Source of the DNA: JAMDEO01 sp963775295
GTDB lineage: Bacteria > Actinomycetota > Thermoleophilia > RBG-16-64-13
DNA: 64,000 nucleotides
Reading direction: 5' to 3'
Assembly (NCBI GenBank): GCA_963775295.1
Contig: CAVZIK010000006.1
Location: forward strand, 3,038,001 to 3,102,000
Under the pieces are notes generated by a model. It was not told the DNA's origin and searched no databases. It saw only the letters and a list, made by a program, of their open reading frames with translations. Both the position numbers and the translations under genes were made by a program. Position 1 is the stretch's first letter; each line of letters begins with the position of its first letter. Of this stretch, positions 8,849 through 16,502 are shown in pieces.

Positions 8849-9045
8849 TGCGGGCTCCGTTCCTCACCAGCACACCTGAGGCTCTGGGCCGGCGTGGGTG
8901 ATCGGTTTCGTGACCTTCATCATAATCGACAGTACTGTCCCGAGCCAAGACGACCCTGCTGCGCCGCTTGACGAGGTGAGCTAGGATGGTGAGGAACGGA
9001 TGGCCGCAACTTCGCGCAGCATGGCGCAAATATGAGGAGGTTTGG

Positions 9046-9975
9046 GTGGCCGCAACCATTTGTGTGGTCGGATGTGGTGCGCTGGGAAGCGTTTTTGCCG
9101 CTCATCTGGCCCGCACTCAGGGGCTAGAGGTCTACGCGTACGACGTATCGCAGGAACACGTGAGCGCCATGGCCGACCATGGGCTGCGCATCAGCGGCGC
9201 CGCAAATTTCACTGTCAACCTGAACGCTACTTGTCGAGCCGGGGACATTCCGCACTGCGATTACGGAATCTTCGCAGTGAAGAGTACTCACACCCGTAGC
9301 GCGATAGAGCAGACCTCGCATATCTTCGACAAGGACAGCGCGGTCTGCTCGGTACAAAATGGTCTTGGGAACGAGGAGATCATTGCCGAATACGCGGAGA
9401 ACGTCATCCGAGGTGCGACAACCATGGCGGCGCACCTGCGAGAGCCCGGCCACGCCGGGTTCGAGTTCTACAGCAACCTCTGGATTGGCCCTTTCGAACC
9501 TTCGGGCACACCCTATGCTCAGGTTGAGAATCTCGCGGCGATCCTGAACAGGGCCGACCTGCGCGTCGTCCCCCTCCAGGATGCCCGGGGAGCACAATGG
9601 ACGAAGCTCATCTTCAATTCCACCATCAATCCGGTGGGCGCCTTGACCGGACTACATCACGGAGCCGCGGCTCGATTCGGGCCCACGAGCGAGCTGTTCG
9701 AGCAGTTGCTGCGGGAGGGAGAATCCGTGGCCGCGGCGCTGGGCATAGTGCTTCACGGCGATCCGCGGGAAATGATCGCGGAGGGCGCGGCCGCCACCGG
9801 CAAGAGAAATCCGAGCATGCTCATGGACGTCTTGAAGCTGAGGCAAACGGAAGTCGACTACTTGAACGGGGCCATCGCCGATCGGGGAGAGGAACTGGGC
9901 GTTCCGGTTCCTTTGAATCGAGCTATCTGGAGGCTGGTCAAGGGGTTGGAGCATTCCTGGACGGATCCCTCGTAA
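9046..9975 (+). CDS. panE: 2-dehydropantoate 2-reductase family (PanE/ApbA) oxidoreductase
   Basis: A 309-residue protein from GTG at 9046, which has GAGGAGG five bases upstream; an earlier in-frame ATG would add 20 unrelated residues. The N-terminal NADP motif is ICVVGCGALGSVFAAHL. KSTHTRSAI, VQNGLGNEE and the Lys/Asn region TKLIFNSTINPVGALTG match the catalytic domain of ketopantoate reductases. The reaction in the family is NADPH reduction of 2-dehydropantoate to pantoate for coenzyme A synthesis, but many paralogues act on other 2-keto compounds, and no other pan gene is near. The gene name is therefore tentative. Confidence 0.85.
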   Translation: MAATICVVGCGALGSVFAAHLARTQGLEVYAYDVSQEHVSAMADHGLRISGAANFTVNLNATCRAGDIPHCDYGIFAVKSTHTRSAIEQTSHIFDKDSAVCSVQNGLGNEEIIAEYAENVIRGATTMAAHLREPGHAGFEFYSNLWIGPFEPSGTPYAQVENLAAILNRADLRVVPLQDARGAQWTKLIFNSTINPVGALTGLHHGAAARFGPTSELFEQLLREGESVAAALGIVLHGDPREMIAEGAAATGKRNPSMLMDVLKLRQTEVDYLNGAIADRGEELGVPVPLNRAIWRLVKGLEHSWTDPS

Positions 9976-10017
9976 CGCGAGGGCGAGCTCGCGCACGGGA
10001 TCGAGGAGTTGCTCCCG

Positions 10018-10476
10018 TTACGGCTCATCCCCGGGGGTATCTGCGTCGGCCTCAGGAGAAGGCGAAGTCGTCGATGACTGGGCCGCACGGGCGGAGTCAT
10101 GCCCGAGAAGGAGTTTCTTCTGCTCCTCGAACTCCTCGCGGGTCAGTAGTTTCTTTTCGAGCAGGTCTGCCAACTTGAGCAGTTGATCGATTTCGCCCGA
10201 CTCCGCCGACACTTCTTTGCCGGGCTTGGGCGTGGCGATGGCCCGAGAGGACGAGAGCGCCTTGTCACTCGCCCATTCCCGCAGCAGGGCTCGAGCATCC
10301 TCCTCAGTGGCTTTCGGTGCGACCGAGATCTTCGGGCGCGGGCGTAGTCTCCGAAAGACTCTGACTCTGCGAAGACCGAAGAAAGCCGCGGCCAAAACCA
10401 GCAGCACAGCGACACAAATGGCGACGACGACGATATGTTCCCCAAGTATCCCTAGCAGACCGAGCAGAGACTGCAC
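10018..10476 (-). CDS. Membrane-anchored SHOCT-domain protein
   Basis: A 152-residue protein with one N-terminal membrane helix (about residues 11-33), then a basic stretch (RRVRVFRRLRPRPK) and a C-terminal SHOCT motif (IDQLLKLADLLEKKLLTREE, then FEEQKKLLL), ending in an acidic, Ser/Pro-rich tail. SHOCT is a short helical domain thought to mediate oligomerisation of diverse proteins. The start is GTG at 10476, with AGGA upstream. It is convergent with the PanE-like gene and codirectional with the SipW/TasA locus 150 bp upstream. Function unknown. Confidence 0.75.
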   Translation of the reverse strand: MQSLLGLLGILGEHIVVVAICVAVLLVLAAAFFGLRRVRVFRRLRPRPKISVAPKATEEDARALLREWASDKALSSSRAIATPKPGKEVSAESGEIDQLLKLADLLEKKLLTREEFEEQKKLLLGHDSARAAQSSTTSPSPEADADTPGDEP

Positions 10477-10625
10477 GCCTTCTTCCTTCTTCTGCCTGAC
10501 GGCCTCGGCGACTTACCCACCTGTCTCATACCCGGATACCGGGTCTTTTATGGCTCGGCGAGGCTCTGGTAGGCCCCATCGCGCGACCATGAGTTGGTGA
10601 ACACAGGCGGGGTAGTGCGGAAGTT

Positions 10626-11993
10626 CTAGTTCTGGGCGGCCGGATCGTCCAAGGCAGCCTGGGAATCGGGCGCCGCCGGGACCTCTTGCTCGAGGGTGGT
10701 CGTGGTGCTGCCGTCCTGGCCGCTTTCGTCCGAGACGGCGCCATCCTGGGGTTCCAGGCTCGTGGTCGTGGATTCGCCCTGATCAACCTGGACATCCTGA
10801 CCCGGGGATCCGTCCGTTGGCAGAGAATCGAGAGCGGCGTCGGTGGAGATGTCGTCCTTTTTGGGACCTCCGCCCTTGCCGGTCACGGTCACGAGCGCCG
10901 GTATGTCCAGAAGGGATGACCCGCCTACCAACGAAATCCGAATGACTCCCTGGTAGTCGTCGGGGGGCGTGCCGTGGGCGATGCCAAGCTTGATCTCCAC
11001 TGAAACTTCCTGGCCCGGCTTCAAGACGATGTGCGAGTCGTGGTTGTCGAGACGGACGCGAACCACGAAGTCCTCAAAGCCCGCGGCCCCTTCGACCTTG
11101 ATTTCCACTGGGCTCGTGCCCGTGTTCTTGATGCGGAACACGTCGGGGGAGTTGTTGGTGTTCCCGGGACTTACCTCGCCGAAGTCAAGCTTCATGACCC
11201 CCGACTGATCGACGGAGGCGATCTGGAAGCTGGCCGGTCCGCACGGGACTTTGGACGTCCGTACGGCCTTGGCATGGCCGGGAGTGGCACAAAGGCTGCT
11301 CTCATTCGGGGTGTCCCACGCGCCCGTAGAGAACGTGACAGGCGCCGAACTGGTGGTCGCGAAGTATGCCTCCGCCCCGGAATTTCCGCATAGACAGGCC
11401 GCTACCGCGACCAATCCGACCATCAACACCATAGTGCCGGAACCTTTGAGCGGCTTCGCCTTCCCCTTAAAGACGTTGCGCACTTCTCCCGCGATCAGAA
11501 TGGCCGCGGGCAAGAGAATGAGCAGAATCAGACCCAAAGGAGTGCGCACGAAGCGCGTGACATACCCGGCATAGGGGACTATGAGAAAGACGCGACCTAC
11601 CACCTGACTTGCCAGGACCGGCGTGCCATCCGGAGTGTTGTTTGCGTCGCCCTGGGTGATGAAGCTGAGCGACGATCCACTTCCAACCACCTGCTTGATC
11701 CGGTGAGTCACAAGGACGCCGGTGCTCGAGCCGTTTGCCTGCGCGCGGAAGTAGGTGACGATATCTCCGACCTTGAGCGAGGTGGGATTCGTGCTCTTGG
11801 CGACCACAACGCTTCCCACCGGCATCTTCGGTTCCATGCTCCCACTGAGCACGATCAGGGGACGCACCCCGCCGGGCATGCTCCTGCCGGAGCCCGCGAA
11901 GGCGTAGAAGACGAGCAGCAGCACCGCCGCCGCTACGATGACGCAGAGAAGGACGTTGCCGGCCAGCTTCGCGATTCTCTTGGCTTTAATCAT
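10626..11993 (-). CDS. SipW-type signal peptidase fused to a TasA-like/Ig-like exported domain
   Basis: A 455-residue protein. Residues 1-175 are an ER/SipW-type signal peptidase I: membrane helix 10-32, nucleophile Ser52 in VLSGSMEP, catalytic His97 in VTHRIK (His replaces the bacterial Lys), QGDANNTPD, and a second membrane segment about 135-170. At about 185-228 comes KGSGTMVLMVGLVAVAAC, then AEAYFATTSSAP and FSTGAWD. This looks like a SipW-dependent signal peptide of the TasA/camelysin class, but inside the same chain. Residues about 265-375 form a beta-rich domain (LDFGEVSPGN, IKNTGTSPVEIKVEG) and the last 80 are Ser/Thr/Asp-rich. It lies downstream of tasA, separated by a 16-bp hairpin. 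It likely processes the TasA-like protein and may itself be cleaved. Confidence 0.85.
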   Translation of the reverse strand: MIKAKRIAKLAGNVLLCVIVAAAVLLLVFYAFAGSGRSMPGGVRPLIVLSGSMEPKMPVGSVVVAKSTNPTSLKVGDIVTYFRAQANGSSTGVLVTHRIKQVVGSGSSLSFITQGDANNTPDGTPVLASQVVGRVFLIVPYAGYVTRFVRTPLGLILLILLPAAILIAGEVRNVFKGKAKPLKGSGTMVLMVGLVAVAACLCGNSGAEAYFATTSSAPVTFSTGAWDTPNESSLCATPGHAKAVRTSKVPCGPASFQIASVDQSGVMKLDFGEVSPGNTNNSPDVFRIKNTGTSPVEIKVEGAAGFEDFVVRVRLDNHDSHIVLKPGQEVSVEIKLGIAHGTPPDDYQGVIRISLVGGSSLLDIPALVTVTGKGGGPKKDDISTDAALDSLPTDGSPGQDVQVDQGESTTTSLEPQDGAVSDESGQDGSTTTTLEQEVPAAPDSQAALDDPAAQN

Positions 11994-12023
11994 GCTTCTT
12001 CCACTAGCTATCAGCTTGGAGGT

Positions 12024-12058
12024 GTAGACGCAAGAGGCCCAAGGCCTCTTGCGTCTAC
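12024..12058 (-). terminator. Perfect 16-bp hairpin between the TasA-like and SipW-fusion genes
   Basis: The arms at 12024-12039 and 12043-12058 are exact complements with a CAA loop. No T run follows on the minus strand. It lies 31 bp upstream of the peptidase start, so it may limit peptidase expression relative to the fibre subunit or protect the tasA-like transcript. Confidence 0.65.
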
Positions 12059-12126
12059 TAGAGACTCACGCTGACTCGTCGACGTGGTTCTCATACCCTG
12101 TGGTTAATGCCCGTTGGGTCAGTCTG

Positions 12127-12687
12127 CTACCACTGAACGGGGCCAGTTGTTTGCCCGTCGTATTGGGCGGCATTAAAGACCACATTACAACCCGCGGTGC
12201 CTTGAGGAGAGAAGCCTTCGAAGGGAAGTTTCACCTCGATCATGTATTTGCCCCACTGCCCCGGCAGGATGGGGTTGCCAGCGACCACGTTATCAAAGTG
12301 AAGACCGACCAGCGGACCGTCGTAGCTGACGTAGTTCACGCTGCCACCTGGGTAGTTGCCGCCGCCGTTAGCCGCGGCCAGCACTGTGACCTTCACCTGG
12401 AGAGCGTTGAGCAGTGCGTCGGACCCGTACCCGTCCGCCAAGCTCGCCTTGCACCAGGCGGCCACGTCGCCGTTGTTTGCCACGATGACGTACTGGACTT
12501 TGGGGACACCCGGTATGAGCTTGTCAAACGCCAGCGGCACGGTGCCGCTACTCATCGCCACGTCGAATGTGGCCGTACCGAAAGTGCTCGCGATGCTGTT
12601 CGTGCTGCTGAAGTAAGCCATGGTCCCGCCAGCCGCGATGGCCGCGATGACGGCAATTATCAAGATGCTGAAAAGGATCTTCTTCAT
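12127..12687 (-). CDS. TasA/camelysin-like exported fibre protein with SipW-dependent signal
   Basis: A 186-residue protein. The N-terminus (MKKILFSILIIAVIAAIAAG then GTMAYFSSTNSIASTFGTAT) is the SipW-cognate signal type, with hydrophobic core followed by the A-YFS region typical of TasA and camelysin. The mature part is beta-rich, with LAFDKLIPGVPKVQYVIVAN and GQWGKYMIEVKLPFEG. TasA relatives are secreted, cut by SipW and polymerise into matrix fibres. The ribosome site GGAGAGAGGA precedes the ATG. A long leader of about 290 bases runs from the predicted promoter. Two SipW-type peptidases flank it, and a GGDEF protein lies nearby, supporting a role in surface or biofilm structure. Confidence 0.85.
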   Translation of the reverse strand: MKKILFSILIIAVIAAIAAGGTMAYFSSTNSIASTFGTATFDVAMSSGTVPLAFDKLIPGVPKVQYVIVANNGDVAAWCKASLADGYGSDALLNALQVKVTVLAAANGGGNYPGGSVNYVSYDGPLVGLHFDNVVAGNPILPGQWGKYMIEVKLPFEGFSPQGTAGCNVVFNAAQYDGQTTGPVQW

Positions 12688-12980
12688 GGAAAACTCTTCC
12701 TCTCTCCTCTCGTGCGCATGGTGCTAGCCAACCGCCCCAAAGGAAATCGCACGATAAACGTCGAATACCTAATGCGAAAGACTTGCTTCATGAGGCGCAA
12801 CGATGAATCGGATCTTGCAGCATCACCCCCCTAGGCTCTGCTCGAGGGAGCTGGGACTGCCCCATTCGCAGTCGAAGCTCTTGTTTTAACCGCGCAGAAG
12901 CTCACCTCGGGCGCAGCCAGCACCCGGCGTAAAGCCCCTAAGGAAGCGGATAATTGCCACCCCTCGCGGCAACCTGTTCA

Positions 12981-13010
12981 TACATACCACCCGCGCTACC
13001 CGCATGTCAA
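12981..13010 (-). promoter_or_regulatory. Sigma-70-like promoter for the TasA-like gene
   Basis: On the minus strand TTGACA (13010-13005) is followed after 18 bases by TATGTA (12986-12981). The -35 is consensus and the -10 is weak. Transcription would start near 12974 and give a leader of about 290 bases before the ATG at 12687. Confidence 0.5.
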
Positions 13011-13021
13011 CATTTTGTTGG

Positions 13022-13035
13022 AATTTGCGCAAATT
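13022..13035. promoter_or_regulatory. Perfect palindrome upstream of the TasA promoter
   Basis: AATTTGCGCAAATT is a perfect 14-bp palindrome, with its centre about 18 bp upstream of the TTGACA -35 box. The position fits a transcription activator or repressor site. The binding protein is unknown. Confidence 0.5.
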
Positions 13036-13150
13036 TTTGCACTGCTGTAACAAGGATTGGCAGCAACCTTTGCTGACGCCATTCGTTGGCTCATCTGTTT
13101 GCTGATGGCGACGGCCCGAGGCGGGGAGAAAGATCAGGTGGGTTTGGGTG

Positions 13151-13864
13151 TCACCCTATTTTCGGCGTGAGGCTCCCTGAGGGGTTGCCAACTGACGCCG
13201 GAACCGTGGTGGAGCCGGCGTGCGTAAGACTTTGGCCCCCGTTGCCGGCTGCCATGCCCGCCTGGGAGGCGCCGAGGAAGCAGAGTGCGAGAACCACGAG
13301 GACCAGCGCGACCGTCTGAGGCAGCTTCGTGCGACGCCTCACCAGATCGATCCCCTCCCAGATGACAAGTATCGCTCCAGGCAGGAGGATCATGAGGATC
13401 AGCCCGAGCGAACTCTGGACAAAGCGCGTCAGATAACCGACGAACGGCACGATGAGGACGACCTTTCCTACCAAATGTCCCGCCTGCACCGGAATGGCGT
13501 CCCGTACGCTGTTCGCGTCACCCTTGGTCACGAAGCTGCGACCCGTCTTCCCATCGATTACTTGTGCAACCCGGTGAGTGGCGAATGGTTGCGACCGCCC
13601 GGTCATGTCGGAGGTGAGGGCAAAGGTGATGATATCTCCGGTTTCGACGCGGTCCGGCTCGACACTCTTGGTGAGGACGATGCTTCCCACGGGCATGGCC
13701 GGCTCCATGCTGCCCGACAGCACCACAAGAGGCCGGTATCCGCCCGGCAGGGCCTTTCCGTTGCTCGCGAAGGCCTGGAGCACCAGCAGAATCGCGGCCA
13801 AGGCTACGACCAAGCACAGGGAAGCCGTCCCAGTCCGCGACAGTATCTTTCTGCCTCTGCTCAT
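13151..13864 (-). CDS. sipW: Second SipW-type signal peptidase I
   Basis: A 237-residue protein from ATG at 13864 (GAAGG upstream; an in-frame ATG at 13906 would add 14 residues). The layout matches the first half of the fused peptidase: membrane helix about 12-32, Ser52 in VLSGSMEP, His97 in FATHRVA, KGDANSVRDAIP, then a membrane region with LTRFVQSSLGLILMILLPGA. A further hydrophobic segment (VALVLVVLALCFLGASQAGM) precedes a short Gly/Ser tail where the fused paralogue carries its substrate-like domain. It cleaves SipW-type signal peptides, most likely of the TasA-like protein. The two peptidases are clear paralogues. Confidence 0.88.
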   Translation of the reverse strand: MSRGRKILSRTGTASLCLVVALAAILLVLQAFASNGKALPGGYRPLVVLSGSMEPAMPVGSIVLTKSVEPDRVETGDIITFALTSDMTGRSQPFATHRVAQVIDGKTGRSFVTKGDANSVRDAIPVQAGHLVGKVVLIVPFVGYLTRFVQSSLGLILMILLPGAILVIWEGIDLVRRRTKLPQTVALVLVVLALCFLGASQAGMAAGNGGQSLTHAGSTTVPASVGNPSGSLTPKIG

Positions 13865-14100
13865 GATTCCTTCATCGGCATCGGTGGGGATCATCTGCAG
13901 GAACATTTTCAGACGATGATGCGCCCCCAGGGTGCAGGCTGGCCCGCGATACGAACACGCCTACGGCAGGTACAAGGGCGAGCAAGCGCACGACGGTCAT
14001 GGCTTGAAGACAAGGTTTGATGACCGTCACAAAGAATGGACGGTGGCGCCGGCCCATGCGGCGATTCGGTATGCGGCCGGCGACAACCCGAGACCGGGCT

Positions 14101-14574
14101 TTACTCCTCAGGTCCAGTCGGTCCGGCCGCAGCCTGCAGCAACGCATCCGCCTCTGTTCCGTCCTCGGGGCAGGATACGGCGAGGAAGCTTACCTCCACG
14201 GTGGCCGACGAGTCTCCGATGTTGAAGCGGGTGCTACTAACTGAATTCGCGATCCTGCCCCCAACGGCCAGGACCGCCTGCTTATCGGTCTCCGGCATGA
14301 TGACGACGAACTCGTCATCCCCATACCTGCGGGCAATGTCGACGTCGCGTACGTTCACCTCCATGAGTGCCACGAGGTGCTGGAGTACGGAGTCCTCACC
14401 CCCGTCGCCGAAGGTGTCGTTGATCCATTTGAGATTGTCGAAACGGATCCGGAGAAGCGCGAAAGGGCGACCGTACCGCTTGTAGATCTCTATGTGGCGT
14501 TCAAGCTCCTGCACGATGTACCGACGGTTGTAAAGGTCGGTAAGAGGGTCTGCAGCAAAGCCTTCTTCCTTCAT
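14101..14574 (-). CDS. Stand-alone GGDEF-domain protein (variant GDDEF signature)
   Basis: A 157-residue protein that is essentially only a diguanylate cyclase domain: DPLTDLYNRRYIVQELER at the start, then LLRIRFDNLKWINDTFGDGG and the signature RRYGDDEFVVIMP. The canonical GGDEF reads GDDEF here, so activity is uncertain. An RxxD inhibitory site (RDVD) is present five residues before it. There is no sensor or membrane domain. Its ATG overlaps the galE stop (ATGA), so the two are co-translated. It could make or bind cyclic di-GMP, and the nearby TasA-like locus and galE suggest control of surface matrix. Confidence 0.85.
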   Translation of the reverse strand: MKEEGFAADPLTDLYNRRYIVQELERHIEIYKRYGRPFALLRIRFDNLKWINDTFGDGGEDSVLQHLVALMEVNVRDVDIARRYGDDEFVVIMPETDKQAVLAVGGRIANSVSSTRFNIGDSSATVEVSFLAVSCPEDGTEADALLQAAAGPTGPEE

Positions 14575-15557
14575 ATCGCACCTTCCCGTGGCCGGTTATC
14601 TCGATGCCAGTCCCAAGCGTCCTGCAACATCTCTTCGAGCGCCCCGCGCTCGGTCCTCCATCCCAGCACGTCGGTCGCCCGGGCGCTGGAGGCAATGAGC
14701 GTGGCCGGATCGCCCGGCCGGCGTGGCCCCATGGTCACCTTCACGTCGCGGCCGGTGACCTGCGCGCAGGTGCGCACCACCTCAAGGTTGGAGTATCCCT
14801 GCCCGTTGCCCAGGTTGAACACCGCACTCCCGCCCCCTCCGCCGACCCTCTCCAGCCCGAGTCGGTGGGCCTCCGCCAGGTCGAGGACGTGGATGTAATC
14901 GCGTACGCAGGTGCCGTCGGGCGTGGGATAGTCGCTGCCGTAGACCTCGAACTCGGCCTTGCCGCCGGCCATGGCCAGGAGCACCCTGGGGATGATGTGC
15001 GTCTCCGGTTGATGCGCTTCTCCGAGAGCCCCTCCCGGCCAGGCGCCGGCCACGTTGAAGTAGCGGAAGCGCACGCTCCTTAGTCCGTGGATCCGCCCGT
15101 ACCAGTCGAGCAGCTGCTCGAACATGAGCTTGGAAGCGCCATAGGCGTTCACCGGAAGAAGGCGCGCGTCTTCTTGGATGGGTACGACTTCGGGCTCGCC
15201 GTAGACCGCGGCCGTGGACGAGAATACCAGTCCCGATACCCCGTGACGCACCATGGCCTCGAGCATGACCAGAGGCGCTGCCACATTGTTCTGGAAGTAG
15301 CGACCGGGACGGGCCTGCGACTCGGCCACCTCGATGTAGCCGGCCAGGTGCATGACCGCGTCGACGCCGGGTAGGACGTGGTCGAGAAGGGCAACGTCGC
15401 CCAGGCTACCTACCGCCAACTCGGCGCGGGAATCGACGGCCACGGCAAAGCCCTTCTCCAGGGTATCGAGCACGGTCACCTCGTGACCCGCATCGAGAAG
15501 CCGGCGGGTGGTGATGGCGCCGATGTAGCCGGCGCCGCCTGTGACCAGGAGTTTCAT
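14571..15557 (-). CDS. galE: UDP-glucose 4-epimerase
   Basis: A 328-residue, full-length extended short-chain dehydrogenase. NAD loop VTGGAGYIGAITTRRL, active-site Ser in FSSTAAVYGEP, YGASK catalytic Tyr/Lys, RYFNVAGAWP and the C-terminal NLGNGQGYSNLEVV are GalE-typical. It interconverts UDP-glucose and UDP-galactose in the cytoplasm, supplying sugars for cell-surface polymers. It is translationally coupled to the downstream GGDEF gene, and the YoeB-like toxin gene ends 12 bp upstream of its ATG. Confidence 0.93.
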   Translation of the reverse strand: MKLLVTGGAGYIGAITTRRLLDAGHEVTVLDTLEKGFAVAVDSRAELAVGSLGDVALLDHVLPGVDAVMHLAGYIEVAESQARPGRYFQNNVAAPLVMLEAMVRHGVSGLVFSSTAAVYGEPEVVPIQEDARLLPVNAYGASKLMFEQLLDWYGRIHGLRSVRFRYFNVAGAWPGGALGEAHQPETHIIPRVLLAMAGGKAEFEVYGSDYPTPDGTCVRDYIHVLDLAEAHRLGLERVGGGGGSAVFNLGNGQGYSNLEVVRTCAQVTGRDVKVTMGPRRPGDPATLIASSARATDVLGWRTERGALEEMLQDAWDWHRDNRPREGAI

Positions 15558-15569
15558 TGAGACTCTCTC

Positions 15570-15833
15570 CTACCCATAGTGGGTCCACATCCTCAACACC
15601 TTGACAGTGTGCTCCTCCTCGAGCACCTGATAGACCAGCCGGTGCTGGATGTTCAGGCGCCGAGAGAACGCGCCGCTCAGATCTCCCACCAGCTTCTCGT
15701 AAGGGGGCGGAGACTGGAAAGGGTCCTCCTCGAGAAGGCGAAGAAGCTCCTGAGCCTTCTCCTTAAGACCGGCGGCAGCGAGACGCTTCGCGTCCTTCTG
15801 GGCCTGTCTTGTATAGAGGAGCCGCCAGCTCAC
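15570..15833 (-). CDS. yoeB: YoeB-family mRNA interferase toxin
   Basis: An 87-residue protein, the normal YoeB/Txe size. MSWRLLYTRQAQKDAKRL, PYEKLVGDLSGAFSRRLN and the C-terminal LRMWTHYG (with conserved His-Tyr) match the RelE-fold ribosome-dependent nuclease. Its ATG overlaps the antitoxin stop (ATGA). It cleaves mRNA at the ribosome when free of antitoxin. This is the only toxin-antitoxin module in the 15.5-17 kb cluster that looks intact. Confidence 0.92.
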   Translation of the reverse strand: MSWRLLYTRQAQKDAKRLAAAGLKEKAQELLRLLEEDPFQSPPPYEKLVGDLSGAFSRRLNIQHRLVYQVLEEEHTVKVLRMWTHYG

Positions 15834-16072
15834 CAGTCCAGCTTGTCTTCCAGCTCGGCGACCGGGGTGGCCATACCCTCGAGAATGGATTCGCGCATGC
15901 CAGGGATCGAGACCAGGTGGAGCGTCTCCTGGACGGCGCGCCAGTCGTCCTCCGAAACGAGCACGGCGCTGCTGCGCGGTCCTGTGATCTCAATGGGATC
16001 GTGTGAACTCGACACTTCGTCCAGAAGCTTATAGAGCCGCTTGCGAGCCTCGGTTGCACTAATAGCTGTCAC
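15830..16072 (-). CDS. yefM: YefM/Phd-family antitoxin
   Basis: An 80-residue protein from GTG at 16072, preceded by GGAGG eight bases upstream; the longer open frame upstream is non-coding. TAISATEARKRLYKLLDEVS and PIEITGPRSSAVLVSEDDW are the Phd/YefM fold, which binds DNA, and the acidic C-terminus would wrap the toxin. It neutralises YoeB and represses the operon with it. Two GTAC-centred palindromes just upstream fit the known YefM operator layout. Confidence 0.92.
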   Translation of the reverse strand: MTAISATEARKRLYKLLDEVSSSHDPIEITGPRSSAVLVSEDDWRAVQETLHLVSIPGMRESILEGMATPVAELEDKLDW

Positions 16073-16088
16073 GATGTCTACCTCCCTA

Positions 16089-16109
16089 TGCGTACGGCAA
16101 AGCGTACGC
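16089..16109. promoter_or_regulatory. Paired GCGTACGS operator of yefM-yoeB
   Basis: Two palindromic boxes, GCGTACGG (16090-16097) and GCGTACGC (16102-16109), have centres exactly 12 bp apart, 17 bp or so upstream of the antitoxin start. Established work on E. coli YefM describes two TGTACA-core palindromes with the same 12-bp centre spacing. The spacing match supports autoregulation here. Confidence 0.6.
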
Positions 16110-16327
16110 CAAAGGAGGACGGCAGTCAAGGCCGTATCCTGCCTCCAACCGTCCCCGTCGCCGCGAGGCTGGATTCCCACTGGCGCTGGGCTTCTTACTA
16201 GCTCCTGTGCCCCCGCCGCTCCATGAGGCGCCGGGTCCGATATCGGCGAGACCGTGATAACTAGGGTGTTATAACGGGAGACAGCTAACCGGCGCATGAC
16301 TGACTACTTGCAGAGGATAGGGTAGAC

Positions 16328-16502
16328 ATGAAATGGAAAGAACATCTCGCCCAGATGGAAGCCCGAAGACCCTGAGTTTCTGGCTCTTAGAGAGGCCACC
16401 CGCCCACAATTCGAATTCCGTTCGGCTCTCATTGCAACCCGTATCGAGGCCGGATTCACTCAGCGTGCCATGGCCGCACAGCTCGGAGTGAAGCAGTCCG
16501 CC
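16328..16502 (+). pseudogene. Truncated, frameshifted XRE/HigA-like antitoxin
   Basis: ATG at 16328 (AGGG upstream) reads MKWKEHLAQMEARRP and hits a stop at 16373. One frame over, from 16368, it continues DPEFLALREATRPQFEFRSA, then IEAGFTQRAMAAQLGVKQSA, a clear XRE helix-turn-helix. Homology ends at 16502, in the middle of the recognition helix region, exactly where homology to a RelE toxin on the other strand begins. It is a broken antitoxin gene joined to another broken module. Confidence 0.7.

Larger units (their letters stand above)
12688..13150. other. 463-bp region upstream of the TasA-like gene
   Basis: This region carries the predicted promoter and a palindrome for the TasA-like gene (listed separately) and a long untranslated leader on the minus strand. 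The part at 13040-13150 behind the second peptidase gene shows no clear gene, repeat or terminator. GC drops locally around 13005-13060, as expected of a promoter region. Confidence 0.5.

Noticed and set aside
10530..10550. ACCCGG-ATA-CCGGGT followed by CTTTTA on the plus strand
   Set aside because: The stem is only six pairs, and no plus-strand gene ends close by; chance is likely.
12891..12990. Plus-strand pieces GCGTAAAGCC and CCTAAG reminiscent of a GEMM-I cyclic di-GMP riboswitch
   Set aside because: The P1 and P2 helices and the GNRA loop could not be found, and no plus-strand gene lies downstream.
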